64,000 nt of DNA, taken from NCBI RefSeq assembly GCF_000950575.1, contig NZ_CP011005.1, positions 62,001 through 126,000 of the forward strand. Direction: 5' to 3'. Shown in pieces: positions 7,498 through 17,083 of this stretch; position 1 is the first letter of the stretch; each line of letters starts with the position of its first letter. Under the pieces are notes generated by a model. The model saw only the letters and a list, made by a program, of their open reading frames with translations, was not told where the DNA came from and ran no database searches. Origin of the DNA: Psychromicrobium lacuslunae (lineage in GTDB: Bacteria > Actinomycetota > Actinomycetes > Actinomycetales > Micrococcaceae). The position numbers and the translations under genes were made by a program.

Positions 7498-9048
7498 GTG
7501 AAACTTGAACTCAAAGGGATCACCAAGGCGTTCGGCTCTCTGGTGGCCAATGACCATATTGATTTGGTGGTAAACCCTGGCGAAGTACACTGCTTGCTCG
7601 GCGAGAACGGTGCAGGCAAATCTACCTTGATGAACGTGCTTTTCGGTCTCTACGAACCGACCGAAGGCAGCATCGAGATAGACGGTAAGGAAGTCCAATT
7701 CCAAGGCCCCGGAGACGCGATGGCCGCCGGAATTGGCATGGTGCATCAGCACTTTATGTTGATCCCAGTTTTCACGGTGGCGGAAAACGTGGCGCTCGGT
7801 AATGAGAGCACCGGTTTTGGCGGCGTGATGAACCTGGAAGCCACCAGGAAAAGAATTCGAGACATCTCCGATCAGTATGGCTTCGATGTTGACCCCGATG
7901 CCGTGGTCGAGGATCTTCCGGTTGGCGTGCAGCAGCGGGTGGAGATCATTAAGGCTCTGGTCCGGGATGCCGAGATTCTGATTCTCGACGAACCCACCGC
8001 TGTCCTCACTCCGCAGGAGACCGACGAGCTGATCGAAATTATGGCTCAGCTCAAAGCCTCCGGTAAGGGATTGGTTTTCATCTCTCACAAACTGCGTGAA
8101 GTGAAGGCTGTCGCCGACACTATTACCGTGATCCGCCGTGGCAAGGTGGTTGGTTCTGCCGAGCCGTCGGCTTCGGCAACCGAGCTGGCGAACCTGATGG
8201 TTGGCCGGGCGGTCAGCTTGAACCTCAATAAAACCCCCGCGGTGCCGGGCGAGAAAACCTTTGCGGTGAAAGATCTCAGCGTGCTCGGCGAGGCCGGAGA
8301 ACGGCTGCTGGACGGTGTCAGTTTCGATGTCGCTAAGGGCGAGATTCTCGCCGTCGCTGGCGTGCAAGGTAACGGGCAGACCGAATTGGCCGAGGCCATT
8401 ATGGGCTTGCAGAAGCACGTTTTCGGTTCCGTGAAGCTGGATGGCAAGGAACTGCTCGGGCGCTCGGTGCGCCAAGTGATCGACGCCGGGGTGGGCTTCG
8501 TGCCCGAAGATCGCACCGTGGACGGGCTAGTCGGCGATTTCAGCATCGCCGAGAACTTGATTTTAAACCTCTACAAAGACCAGGAATTCGCTTCCGCTGG
8601 CACGCTAAAACGCAACGTTATAAAGGCAAACGCTAAATCCCGGGTCGAAGAATTTGATGTTCGCACCCAGTCAGCCGAAGCTAAAGTTTCGACGCTTTCC
8701 GGTGGTAATCAGCAGAAAGTTGTGCTGGCCAGGGAGTTTTCCAGGCCGCTCAAGCTCTTTATTGCCTGCCAGCCAACTCGAGGCGTCGACGTCGGATCGA
8801 TTGAGTTTCTGCACCGCCGCATCGTTGCTGAGCGGGACAACGGCACTCCGGTGATCATCGTCTCCACCGAACTTGAAGAAGTCGCCGAGCTGGCTGATCG
8901 GATTGCGGTATTCCATGCTGGTCGGATTATGGGCATTGTGCCGGGGAACACCGGCCGAGAGATGCTCGGCCTGATGATGGCCGGGATGACCGCCGAAGAA
9001 GCGGAATCGCAATTGAGCGATGGCAAGGAGCCAGGAAGCCATGACTGA
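7498..9048 (+). CDS. Nucleoside ABC importer, double ATPase
   Basis: This is a fused two-domain ATP-binding subunit of the sugar/nucleoside (CUT2-like, YufO/NupA) type. Domain 1 has Walker A GENGAGKST, Q-loop MVHQHFML, signature-like LPVGVQQRVEI and Walker B LILDEPTAVLTP. Domain 2 has a degenerate Walker A (GVQGNGQTE), signature LSGGNQQKVVLAREF and a modified Walker B region ending TRGVD, all usual for the family. I prefer GTG 7498 because family members typically begin MKLEL; ATG 7483 in frame is possible. It overlaps the next permease by 8 bases. Confidence 0.9.
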   Translation: MKLELKGITKAFGSLVANDHIDLVVNPGEVHCLLGENGAGKSTLMNVLFGLYEPTEGSIEIDGKEVQFQGPGDAMAAGIGMVHQHFMLIPVFTVAENVALGNESTGFGGVMNLEATRKRIRDISDQYGFDVDPDAVVEDLPVGVQQRVEIIKALVRDAEILILDEPTAVLTPQETDELIEIMAQLKASGKGLVFISHKLREVKAVADTITVIRRGKVVGSAEPSASATELANLMVGRAVSLNLNKTPAVPGEKTFAVKDLSVLGEAGERLLDGVSFDVAKGEILAVAGVQGNGQTELAEAIMGLQKHVFGSVKLDGKELLGRSVRQVIDAGVGFVPEDRTVDGLVGDFSIAENLILNLYKDQEFASAGTLKRNVIKANAKSRVEEFDVRTQSAEAKVSTLSGGNQQKVVLAREFSRPLKLFIACQPTRGVDVGSIEFLHRRIVAERDNGTPVIIVSTELEEVAELADRIAVFHAGRIMGIVPGNTGREMLGLMMAGMTAEEAESQLSDGKEPGSHD

Positions 9049-10369
9049 ACCTAATGACCAACTGACGCCAGAGCCGGCTAAAACGCCGCCGCCGGTGCCC
9101 GCCGATACTTCAGCTCAGACAACCACCGGGAACACCACCGAGAAAACTGCCGAAAAGGCAGCGGCTTCGGCTGAAGCAGGTAGCGGTAAGGCCCAGCAGA
9201 TCCTTCGCGAGATCACTACCGGACCGGGACTGATTTCGGTGCTCGCGGTGGTGCTGGCGCTGATCGTTGGTGCACTGCTGATTATCCTGACTGATGCCAA
9301 TGTGGCAAAGAGCGCCGGTTACTTTTTCTCACGGCCGGGGGATACCTTCTCGGCCGCCTGGAAAGCGGTTTCCGAAGCCTACGGTGCACTCATTCAGGGC
9401 GCCACCTTCAACCCGTCCTCGCGCACCGCAACCGGTAAATTCGGCATTATGGAGACGCTGACCCAAGCGACCCCGCTGATCCTGGCCGGTCTTTCGGTAA
9501 CGGTGGCCTTCCGCGCCGGGTTGTTCAATATCGGTGCCAAAGGTCAGATCATCTTGGGCGCCATCTTCGCCGGTGGCATCGGCTTCGGTGCTGACCTGCC
9601 TCCGGTGGTGCATCTGCTGTTGGTGATTGTTGGCGGTGCCGTCGGCGGTGCGATTTGGGGTGGCGTCGTTGGCCTACTCAAGGCGCGCACCGGAGCGCAT
9701 GAGGTGATTGTCACCATCATGCTGAACTACATTGCCCAGTACTTCCTGGATTTCTTGCTACGTACCGCGTACAAGAGCCCCGGCGGCGAACAGCCGATTA
9801 GCGCCCCGGTTGGCCCAAATGCGATGTTCCCGCCGTTGTTTGGTGACACTTTCCGAGTCAACTACGGCCTCATCATGGCGATTATCGCCGTCATTTTGGT
9901 CGCTTGGCTGATCAACCGTTCCACCCTGGGTTTCGAATTGCGCGCCATTGGTGCCAACCAAAATGCTGCCCGCACCGCTGGCATGCTGATTGGTAAGGGC
10001 TACATTTTGGTGATGGCGATTGCCGGTGCCCTGGCTGGTCTGGCTGGCGTCGCCCAGTTGTCCGGTACCGAGGGCTCGCTCGATGGCGACGTGGCGGGGA
10101 GTATCGGCTTTGATGCCATCACGGTGGCGCTGCTTGGCCGGTCAACTCCGTGGGGCACCTTCTTCGCTGCGCTGCTCTTCGGCGCTTTCAAGGCTGGTGG
10201 CCAGTCGATGGCAGTGCAGGCCGGACTCAGCATCGATATTGTGCTGGTCATTCAATCGCTCATCGTCCTGTTCATCGCGGCTCCACCGTTGGTGCGTGGC
10301 ATCTTCGGCCTGGGCCGGACAAAACGACAACGCAAGGTTGAAGCGAGCAAAGAGCAGGTGGCAGCATGA
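9041..10369 (+). CDS. Nucleoside ABC importer permease 1
   Basis: This is a BPD_transp_2-type permease of 442 residues from ATG 9041. It has an unusually long, Pro/Thr/Ala/Glu-rich cytoplasmic N-terminus (about 55 residues) before the first membrane segment (ISVLAVVLALIVGALLIIL). Many further hydrophobic helices follow, with LFNIGAKGQI and GLLKARTGAHEVI typical of the nucleoside subgroup. The start lies inside the end of the ATPase gene; its stop overlaps the next ATG (ATGA). Confidence 0.88.
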   Translation: MTEPNDQLTPEPAKTPPPVPADTSAQTTTGNTTEKTAEKAAASAEAGSGKAQQILREITTGPGLISVLAVVLALIVGALLIILTDANVAKSAGYFFSRPGDTFSAAWKAVSEAYGALIQGATFNPSSRTATGKFGIMETLTQATPLILAGLSVTVAFRAGLFNIGAKGQIILGAIFAGGIGFGADLPPVVHLLLVIVGGAVGGAIWGGVVGLLKARTGAHEVIVTIMLNYIAQYFLDFLLRTAYKSPGGEQPISAPVGPNAMFPPLFGDTFRVNYGLIMAIIAVILVAWLINRSTLGFELRAIGANQNAARTAGMLIGKGYILVMAIAGALAGLAGVAQLSGTEGSLDGDVAGSIGFDAITVALLGRSTPWGTFFAALLFGAFKAGGQSMAVQAGLSIDIVLVIQSLIVLFIAAPPLVRGIFGLGRTKRQRKVEASKEQVAA

Positions 10370-11655
10370 GCACAGTAACTCCTTCTCGCGAGACAGCGGC
10401 GCAGAGCGGCCCACGGCTGCGCAACTGGAAGACCCCGATTGCCTTAGGCGTCTTGGCGCTCGCTGCCATCATCGCCTTCGCCATCTTCGGCGCTAATGGC
10501 AGCGCAACCTTCCGTCTCTCCCAAGACCAGGACGTCGTGCAGTTGGCTCCGGTAGCTGTCAGTGCGAAAGTTTTCGGCTGGATCTTCGCGCTGATTTGCG
10601 CGGCCTGTGCGGTGATGAGCTATTTCCAAGTCAAAGCGGTGGGTAACACTCGGCGCTGGGTGACCGCCATCTTCGCGGTTTCTTTCGTGCTCGGCTTTAT
10701 GGTTTGGATCGTCGGCGGCACTCAATCACAAACGGTGAGCCTGGTCGGCATGCTGACTGGTTCAATGCTGATCGTGGTGCCGATCGTCTTCGGCTCACTC
10801 TCTGGCGTGCTCAGCGAACGAGCTGGCGTGGTCAATATCGCGATTGAAGGTCAGCTATTGGCTGGTGCTTTTACCGCGGCCTTGGTCGGCACGATGACCG
10901 GGAATCCCTTTGTCGCGCTGATCGCGGCGGCGCTCGCTGGCGTCGTAGTTTCGCTGATCCTGGCAGTTTTCAGTATTAAGTACGTGGTGAACCAGATTAT
11001 TGTCGGTGTGGTGCTCAATGTGCTGGTCTCCGGTTTGACCGGCTTCCTCTTCGATAAATTGATGAAGGATTCGGGCGCTCAGCAGTACAACCAGCCGCCG
11101 CACCTTTCGCCGATCGGCATTCCGCTGCTGAAGGACATTCCGGTGATTGGGCCGATGTTCTTTGATCAGTCGATTCTCGGCTACATCATGTTGGTGTTGG
11201 TTTTCGGGATTTGGTTCGCACTGTTCAAGACCAAGTGGGGGCTGCGCGTCCGGGCAGTCGGGGAGCACCCGCAAGCTGCTGACACAGTGGGTATCAAGGT
11301 CAACAAAGTACGGTTCTGGAATGTCACCTTGGGCGGCGTGGTCGCCGGTATTGGTGGTTCCTACTTCACCCTGGTGGCGGTCAGCTCCTTCAGTAAGGAA
11401 ATGTCGGGTGGTTTGGGCTTTATCGCCTTGGCCGCGGTGATCTTCGGTCGCTGGAACCCGATTGGTGCCTTCTTGGCGGCTTTGTTGTTTGGCGTTGCGG
11501 GCAACTTGCAGAACATTCTGTCGATTGCTGTCACCCCGGTGGATGGCGCCTTCCTGGCCATGCTGCCTTACGCCTTGACGATTCTCGCGGTGGCCGGCCT
11601 GGTCGGCAAATCACGTGCTCCAGCGGCCGATGGCGAGCCTTATGTCAAGGGCTGA
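10366..11655 (+). CDS. Nucleoside ABC importer permease 2
   Basis: This is the second BPD_transp_2 permease, 429 residues with about ten hydrophobic segments. The core motifs ERAGVVNIAIEGQLLAGAF and VGEHPQAADTVGI are characteristic of the YufQ/NupC-like subunits. It forms a heterodimeric channel with the preceding permease. Its end overlaps the start of the cytidine deaminase gene by 14 bases, tying uptake to catabolism. Confidence 0.88.
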   Translation: MSTVTPSRETAAQSGPRLRNWKTPIALGVLALAAIIAFAIFGANGSATFRLSQDQDVVQLAPVAVSAKVFGWIFALICAACAVMSYFQVKAVGNTRRWVTAIFAVSFVLGFMVWIVGGTQSQTVSLVGMLTGSMLIVVPIVFGSLSGVLSERAGVVNIAIEGQLLAGAFTAALVGTMTGNPFVALIAAALAGVVVSLILAVFSIKYVVNQIIVGVVLNVLVSGLTGFLFDKLMKDSGAQQYNQPPHLSPIGIPLLKDIPVIGPMFFDQSILGYIMLVLVFGIWFALFKTKWGLRVRAVGEHPQAADTVGIKVNKVRFWNVTLGGVVAGIGGSYFTLVAVSSFSKEMSGGLGFIALAAVIFGRWNPIGAFLAALLFGVAGNLQNILSIAVTPVDGAFLAMLPYALTILAVAGLVGKSRAPAADGEPYVKG

Positions 11656-12070
11656 TCAGCCAGCTGCTGAGGTTGACTGGCAAGCCTTGGCGGTCGCCGC
11701 CCAGGCCGCCATGCAACACGCCTATGCGCCATACTCTCGCTTTCCGGTGGGCGCTGCGGCGCTGACCGAAGACGGCAGGATGATCAGTGGTTGCAATGTG
11801 GAGAATGCTTCCTACGGCTTGACGCTCTGCGCTGAGTGCACCCTGGTCGGCGCCTTGCAGATGAGCGGCGGCGGCAAGTTAGCTGCTTTCTACTGCGTTG
11901 ATGGCGAAGGCAATATTTTGATGCCCTGCGGCCGATGCCGGCAGCTGCTCTATGAGCACCGCGCAGCCGGCATGCAGTTAATGACGGTATCGGGTGTGAA
12001 GACCATGGACGAAGTTTTGCCGGATGCCTTCGGACCGGAAAATTTAGAAGTTGAGGAGCAGCAGAAGTGA
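11642..12070 (+). CDS. cdd: Cytidine deaminase
   Basis: This enzyme deaminates cytidine and deoxycytidine to uridines. It is the short tetrameric type, 142 residues from ATG 11642. CNVENASYGLTLCAEC holds zinc ligand C63 and proton-shuttle E65; PCGRCRQ holds ligands C96 and C99. An upstream in-frame ATG at 11615 would run further into the permease and is less likely. The stop overlaps the thymidine phosphorylase start (GTGA). Confidence 0.92.
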   Translation: MSRADQPAAEVDWQALAVAAQAAMQHAYAPYSRFPVGAAALTEDGRMISGCNVENASYGLTLCAECTLVGALQMSGGGKLAAFYCVDGEGNILMPCGRCRQLLYEHRAAGMQLMTVSGVKTMDEVLPDAFGPENLEVEEQQK

Positions 12071-13389
12071 CTGAACAATTTGATGCGGTGGATGTGATCC
12101 GCACCAAGCGCGACCGTGGTGTGCTTTCTGCCGAGCAAATCGCCTGGACCATCGACGCTTATACCCGTGGCGTGATCGCCGAGGAACAGATGTCGGCGCT
12201 CAATATGGCAATCTTGCTGAACGGCATGAACCGTTCGGAGATCGCGCAGTGGACGGCGGCGATGATCGCCTCCGGTGAGCGAATGGACTTTTCCGCGCTG
12301 CGCCCGGTGCCGGGCGGCCCGGCGAGTGCCAGCGGCTCGAAGCCGACCGCAGATAAGCATTCCACCGGTGGTGTGGGGGACAAGATCACCCTGCCGTTGG
12401 CGCCACTAGTTGCTGTTTTTGGCGTCGCCGTACCGCAGCTTTCGGGCCGTGGACTTGGCCACACCGGTGGCACCTTGGACAAGCTCGAGGCTATCCCGGG
12501 CTGGCGGGCTGCGCTCAGCAATGACGAGATGATGGACCAGCTGCAGGATGTCGGAGCGGTCATCTGCGCGGCGGGCTCAGGCTTGGCGCCGGCGGACAAG
12601 CGACTTTACGCGCTGCGCGACGTCACCGGCACGGTGGAGGCCATCCCGCTGATCGCCTCCTCGATTATGAGCAAGAAAATTGCCGAGGGCACCGGGGCTT
12701 TGGTGCTTGACGTCAAGGTTGGTTCGGGTGCCTTCATGAAGGATGTGGCGCAGGCTCGCGAACTGGCTGAGACGATGGTTGCGCTGGGTACCGACGCCGG
12801 TGTGAAGACAGTGGCGCTGCTGACCGATATGAATACTCCGCTGGGCCTTACCGCAGGTAATGCTATTGAGGTGGAGGAATCAGTTGAGGTATTGGCTGGC
12901 GGCGGTCCGGAGGACGTCGTGGAGCTGACTGTCCGATTAGCCGAGGAAATGCTGGAAGCCGCTGGCGTGCGCGGGGCAGACCCGGCTGCGGCGCTTAAGG
13001 ACGGCCGAGCGATGGACGCCTGGAACCGGATGATCGAGGCGCAGGGTGGTGACCCACGGGCTACGCTGCCGGTGGCTAAGGAGTCCGAGGTTATTTACGC
13101 GCCCGCCGATGGTGTGCTGGTTGGCATGGATGCGCTCAGCGTGGGGGTGGCCGCTTGGCGTCTTGGTGCTGGACGTGCTCGCAAGGAAGATCAGGTGCAA
13201 GCCGGGGCTGGCGTGCGTTTGCACGCCAAACCGGGGGCTCTGGTACGGGCGGGAGAGCCGTTAATGACGCTACTCACCGATACTCCGGAGAAGTTCGATC
13301 GGGCCAAGGAAGCGCTCGCGGATGCGGTCACCATTGCACCCGAGGGATCGCGCCCCGCTCAGCAGCTGATCATTGACCGGATCGCCTGA
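12067..13389 (+). CDS. deoA: Thymidine/pyrimidine nucleoside phosphorylase
   Basis: This enzyme cleaves thymidine or uridine with phosphate to the base and (deoxy)ribose-1-phosphate. It is 440 residues, normal for the family. KHSTGGVGDK (97-106) binds phosphate, and SGRGLGHTGGTLDKLEAIPG is the family signature. A gaggag site (12053-12058) precedes the GTG. It is the last gene of the nucleoside operon and is followed by a hairpin. Confidence 0.92.
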   Translation: MTEQFDAVDVIRTKRDRGVLSAEQIAWTIDAYTRGVIAEEQMSALNMAILLNGMNRSEIAQWTAAMIASGERMDFSALRPVPGGPASASGSKPTADKHSTGGVGDKITLPLAPLVAVFGVAVPQLSGRGLGHTGGTLDKLEAIPGWRAALSNDEMMDQLQDVGAVICAAGSGLAPADKRLYALRDVTGTVEAIPLIASSIMSKKIAEGTGALVLDVKVGSGAFMKDVAQARELAETMVALGTDAGVKTVALLTDMNTPLGLTAGNAIEVEESVEVLAGGGPEDVVELTVRLAEEMLEAAGVRGADPAAALKDGRAMDAWNRMIEAQGGDPRATLPVAKESEVIYAPADGVLVGMDALSVGVAAWRLGAGRARKEDQVQAGAGVRLHAKPGALVRAGEPLMTLLTDTPEKFDRAKEALADAVTIAPEGSRPAQQLIIDRIA

Positions 13390-13400
13390 GCCTCACGCAA

Positions 13401-13457
13401 CGAGTTCGGAGATCTGCACTGAATAGCACGCTGAAAACGTGCAGATCTCCAAACTCG
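13401..13457 (+). terminator. Terminator-like hairpin after deoA
   Basis: Arms 13401-13419 and 13439-13457 pair over 19 bp with one mismatch, around a 19-nt loop. There is no T-tract. The ends again read cgagtt / aactcg. Confidence 0.6.
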
Positions 13458-13609
13458 ATAGATTGGTGCTGTTGCTCGGTGATCACCGGGCAACTCATAC
13501 CGTGGGGTGAGTCGTCCGGTCCCAGGGTTCACTCTTAGGAACGATGGCGTGGGCTCGGTCAGCGTGGGACGATTGTAGTAATCTCGCACAATTCTAGGAG
13601 CCGTCCCCG

Positions 13610-14347
13610 GTGGACCTTATTGCATTCTTCGGCAGCCTCAATGAGCTGATCGCTCATTCGGCCAGCCAGTGGTGGGTCGTTCCCGTCGTGACGCTGTTCT
13701 GCTATATCGATGGCTTCTTCCTGTTTCTGCCTAGTGAAACGGCGATCGTTGCGCTGGCTGCGGTGGCTTTGCATACGGGTGAACCGAATGTCTGGTACCT
13801 GATGGCCGGCGGCGCAATTGGAGCTATCCTAGGCGACAACACGGCCTATTGGATCGGCAGTAAGGTGGGCACCGCCGGATTCAAATGGATGCGTCGGCCC
13901 AAGGTCGCCAAAGCGATGGAATGGGCACGGATGGAGCTGGATAAACGCGGTGCGGTGCTGGTGCTGACCGCCCGATACATTCCGGTTGGTCGCGTCGCGG
14001 TGAACTTTACAGCGGGGGCCACTCGGTATCCGTGGCGTAAATTCGTTTGGCTGGATGCCATTGCTTGCGTCACCTGGGCAGCTTACGGGGTGGCGATTGG
14101 TACCTTTGCCGGGCACTGGATTAAGAACAACCACCTACTCGGGGTGGGCATCGCGATTGTCTTTGCCATCATTATCGGTTTCATTGTTGATCACCTCATG
14201 AAACTCTTCCACCGCTGGTTAGGTAATCGGGCGGAACGCAGGAAAGCTGGATTGGAGAACACATCTTCGTCCGCAGAAGCAGACTCCTCCGGCACAGCGG
14301 CATCCTCAACATCGCAGCACACCAGGCTCCGCGAACCGCATATCTAA
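13610..14347 (+). CDS. DedA-family membrane protein
   Basis: This is a 245-residue polytopic protein of the DedA/SNARE-associated family, linked to membrane phospholipid (undecaprenyl phosphate or PE) scrambling and pH homeostasis. Family motifs include FLPSETAIV, GDNTAYWIG and RYIPVGRVAVNFTAG. Hydrophobic segments cover most of residues 20-200; the C-terminus is a hydrophilic Ser/Glu-rich tail. The start is GTG 13610. It is monocistronic by position. Confidence 0.85.
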   Translation: MDLIAFFGSLNELIAHSASQWWVVPVVTLFCYIDGFFLFLPSETAIVALAAVALHTGEPNVWYLMAGGAIGAILGDNTAYWIGSKVGTAGFKWMRRPKVAKAMEWARMELDKRGAVLVLTARYIPVGRVAVNFTAGATRYPWRKFVWLDAIACVTWAAYGVAIGTFAGHWIKNNHLLGVGIAIVFAIIIGFIVDHLMKLFHRWLGNRAERRKAGLENTSSSAEADSSGTAASSTSQHTRLREPHI

Positions 14348-14390
14348 GACCGGGTCTGCGAAGGGCGGGTCTGCGAGTTGGGGACCACGA

Positions 14391-14435
14391 AGTTGTAACG
14401 GTAGGAAGCGTTACAACTGAGGTAGTATCGCCCTA
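14391..14435 (+). promoter_or_regulatory. CGNR gene promoter with 10-bp inverted repeat
   Basis: agttgtaacg (14391-14400) and cgttacaact (14409-14418) form a perfect inverted repeat with an 8-nt spacer. It lies just before the -10 TAGTAT (14423-14428), which ends 6 nt before ATG 14435. The repeat covers the -35 region, so a bound protein would repress. Confidence 0.6.
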
Positions 14436-14983
14436 TGGCGGTGGATTCTTTTCGCTTTGACGGCGGTAAAACCTGGCTTGACCTCTTCAGTACACTCGGT
14501 CGGCGTTATTCGAGTGAGCCCGAAGAGCGACTCCTCTCCGCTGAGGCTCTCTCCGGCTGGCTGATCGCAATGGAACTTAGCCCGCGTGAAGCGGCAACGG
14601 AGCGCGACGTATTCCTTGCTCGGGGGCTCCGCGAAGCACTTCGGAATTGCACGGCTGCGCTGTTGAATCGCGAACCGTTCGCCGAGCAGGATGATCGATT
14701 TATCCGAGAGATGCTTAGCTACCGCGAACATCGGACGCTTTCTGCCGCGCTCACGCTTGAGCACTTTTCCTCCCCTCAAGCAGTATTCGCCGAGTTCGCT
14801 GAACAAGCGATTATCGCCTGGCAGCATCCGGAAAACCTGAGCCTTTGCGCTGAACCGGATTGTCGTCGTGCTTTTAGAGATCCGAGCGGCCGGCGCCGTT
14901 GGTGCCCGACGCCGGCCTGCGCGAGCCGGGGGAGGGTGCGCGCCTTTCGTCAAAATCAACCGCAGGAGGCTCACCATGACTGA
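14435..14983 (+). CDS. CGNR zinc-finger domain protein (putative regulator)
   Basis: This is a 182-residue protein of the ABATE/CGNR type. The N-terminal helical region is family-like but weakly conserved. The C-terminal zinc finger has C138, C143, C157 and C162 with AFRDPSGRRRWC. The usual CGNR tetrad reads CASR here. Members are thought to bind nucleic acid and many sit beside enzymes they may regulate. It overlaps the next hydrolase gene by 8 bases and has an operator-like repeat at its promoter, which suggests it controls itself and the hydrolase. Confidence 0.8.
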   Translation: MAVDSFRFDGGKTWLDLFSTLGRRYSSEPEERLLSAEALSGWLIAMELSPREAATERDVFLARGLREALRNCTAALLNREPFAEQDDRFIREMLSYREHRTLSAALTLEHFSSPQAVFAEFAEQAIIAWQHPENLSLCAEPDCRRAFRDPSGRRRWCPTPACASRGRVRAFRQNQPQEAHHD

Positions 14984-15872
14984 TCAGACCATCTCCACCG
15001 AACTGCTCGAGGTGAGTTATCAGGTCGCTGGCCCAGCGAGTGGCCATCCGGTGCTTTTAGTACACGGTTGGCCGGACTGCCGAAGGAGCTGGGACGCGTT
15101 GCTGCCCGAATTGCACGAGCGCGGATTCCGCAGCTATGCAATGGATGTTCGAGGCTTCGGCAACACCCGATTCAGGCACCACGACACGAAACGCTCGGGA
15201 CAGCTTGTCGCTCTTGGTCAAGATATTTTGGATTTCGCAACGGCTCTTGGGCTGGAAAGCTACGCAGTGATCGGTCATGACTGGGGTGCCCGGGCCGGTT
15301 ATATTGCGGCCAATCTCGACGGTGGCAAGAAGATGACCTCGCTCACCGCGCTTTCGGTCGGCTGGGGGACCAACGATCCGGAGCAGCACATTTCTTTGCA
15401 GCAAGCACAAAACTACTGGTATCACTGGCTGATGGCCACCCCGCGCGGTGCCCGACTGGTGGAGCAAGACCGAGAAAGTTTCATTCGCTATCTTTGGCAG
15501 AGTTGGAACCCCGGTTACCAAGTCCCCGAACCAGCAGTTGAAGAAGTTATCGATGCCGCTCAAAATCCAGACTGGGCAGCGGTCACCCTCGACTCATACC
15601 GTTCGCGTTGGGGCTGGTCGGTACCGGAGGAACGTTACCGAGAAACTGAATTGGCGATGCAGCAGAATCCGCTGATCGCGGTACCCACCCTGCTGTTACA
15701 CGGGGCCGTCGATCCCTGTAACGCCCCGCAAACTTCCGCCGGTAAAGAGGCGCTGTTTACCAGCGCTTACCACCGTGAGGTGCTGGAGAAAGTGGGGCAT
15801 TTCCCACAACGCCAAGTGCCGGAGCGGGTATTGGCGGCTTTACTGCCCTTTCTCGAGGAAACCAGTAAATGA
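14976..15872 (+). CDS. Alpha/beta hydrolase, epoxide hydrolase-like
   Basis: This is a 298-residue alpha/beta hydrolase from ATG 14976, preceded by an aggagg site (14964-14969). HGWPD forms the oxyanion region, GHDWG carries the nucleophile D102, AVDPCN a likely acid and VGHFPQ the histidine. An Asp nucleophile points to epoxide hydrolase or haloacid-type chemistry rather than an esterase. The substrate is unknown. It is co-transcribed with the CGNR gene. Confidence 0.82.
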   Translation: MTDQTISTELLEVSYQVAGPASGHPVLLVHGWPDCRRSWDALLPELHERGFRSYAMDVRGFGNTRFRHHDTKRSGQLVALGQDILDFATALGLESYAVIGHDWGARAGYIAANLDGGKKMTSLTALSVGWGTNDPEQHISLQQAQNYWYHWLMATPRGARLVEQDRESFIRYLWQSWNPGYQVPEPAVEEVIDAAQNPDWAAVTLDSYRSRWGWSVPEERYRETELAMQQNPLIAVPTLLLHGAVDPCNAPQTSAGKEALFTSAYHREVLEKVGHFPQRQVPERVLAALLPFLEETSK

Positions 15873-15941
15873 AATTTGTGATTGGGTATGAATTCACTAG
15901 TAACCGGCGATCTTGCCGGTCGCGGGCCGGTCTAGCTGAAG

Positions 15942-15954
15942 TAGAGTTGAACCG
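15942..15954 (+). promoter_or_regulatory. -10 box of leaderless add
   Basis: TAGAGT at 15942-15947 ends 6 nt before GTG 15954; no Shine-Dalgarno is present. Confidence 0.5.
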
Positions 15955-17078
15955 TGACTACAGCAGCTGAAATTGCCCCCGATGTTCCCTTCGACATTCG
16001 CAACCTTCCCAAGGTCTCGCTGCACGATCACCTTGACGGTGGTTTACGCCCGGCGACCATTATTGACTTAGCGGCCAAGGTCGGCCACACCCTGCCCTCG
16101 ACTGACCCGGTGGCGCTCGCCGAATGGTTCCGTGAATCAGCTGATTCCGGTTCCCTGGTGCGCTACCTTGAGACCTTTGATCACACCATCGCGGTGATGC
16201 AAACTCGTGAAGGTCTGCAACGCGTGGCCCGCGAGTTCGTCGAAGATCTGGTCGCTGACGGCGTGGTTTACGGTGAGGTGCGCTGGGCGCCCGAGCAACA
16301 CCTGAGCCAGGGGCTCAGCCTGGACGAAGCCGTCGAGGCGGTACAGGCTGGCATTGAAGAAGCAGTGGAAGCTAGTGGATACCGGATCCAAATTGGTCAG
16401 TTGATCACCGCAATGCGGCATGCCGACCGTGGTCAGGAGATCGCTGAGCTTGCCGTTCGACATCGCGATCGGGGAGCTGTTGGCTTCGATATTGCCGGCG
16501 CTGAGGATGGTTTCTTGCCGTCCCGGTTTGCCGAGGCGTTTCGTTACTTGGCTGAGCAGAATTTCCCCACCACGGTGCACGCCGGTGAAGCTGCTGGCCT
16601 GGAGAGCATTCAGTCCGCATTGGTCGACGGACGAGCCTTGCGGCTTGGCCATGGCGTGCGGATTGCCGAAGACATCGACGTTGAGTTCACCACCGACGAG
16701 GCCAATGAGGCTGACCTGGGCATGGTCACGCTCGGCCCGCTGGCGGCTTGGGTGCGCGATCGAGGCATTGCGTTGGAGATCTGCCCTTCCTCGAACTTAC
16801 AGACCGGCGCTATCTCGGCGTGGGGTGAGGAGATCGATCAGCACCCCATCGACTTGCTTTACCAAACCGGTTTCCGGGTCACCGTGAACACCGATAATCG
16901 ACTGATGAGCTCGGTTACCCTGAGCGACGAATTCGAGCTCCTGATCGACACCTTCGATTATGACCTCGATGATTTGCTTGAGCTCACGCTGAACGCTGCC
17001 GAGGCGGCTTTCTTACCCCTGGAGCAGCGTGAAGCCCTGGTCGAGCAGATCACCGAGGCCTACTCAGAACTGCGCTGA
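15954..17078 (+). CDS. add: Adenosine deaminase
   Basis: This enzyme converts adenosine and deoxyadenosine to inosines. It is 374 residues. Metal ligands H24 and H26 lie in HDHLDGG; HAGEA holds the catalytic His/Glu; LGHGV and ICPSSN follow. The late metal-Asp motif reads NTDNRLMS instead of the commoner DDP form, as in many actinobacterial Add proteins. It complements the upstream nucleoside importer and pyrimidine enzymes, and is followed 5 bases later by mazG. Confidence 0.92.
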   Translation: MTTAAEIAPDVPFDIRNLPKVSLHDHLDGGLRPATIIDLAAKVGHTLPSTDPVALAEWFRESADSGSLVRYLETFDHTIAVMQTREGLQRVAREFVEDLVADGVVYGEVRWAPEQHLSQGLSLDEAVEAVQAGIEEAVEASGYRIQIGQLITAMRHADRGQEIAELAVRHRDRGAVGFDIAGAEDGFLPSRFAEAFRYLAEQNFPTTVHAGEAAGLESIQSALVDGRALRLGHGVRIAEDIDVEFTTDEANEADLGMVTLGPLAAWVRDRGIALEICPSSNLQTGAISAWGEEIDQHPIDLLYQTGFRVTVNTDNRLMSSVTLSDEFELLIDTFDYDLDDLLELTLNAAEAAFLPLEQREALVEQITEAYSELR

Positions 17079-17083
17079 ACTCC

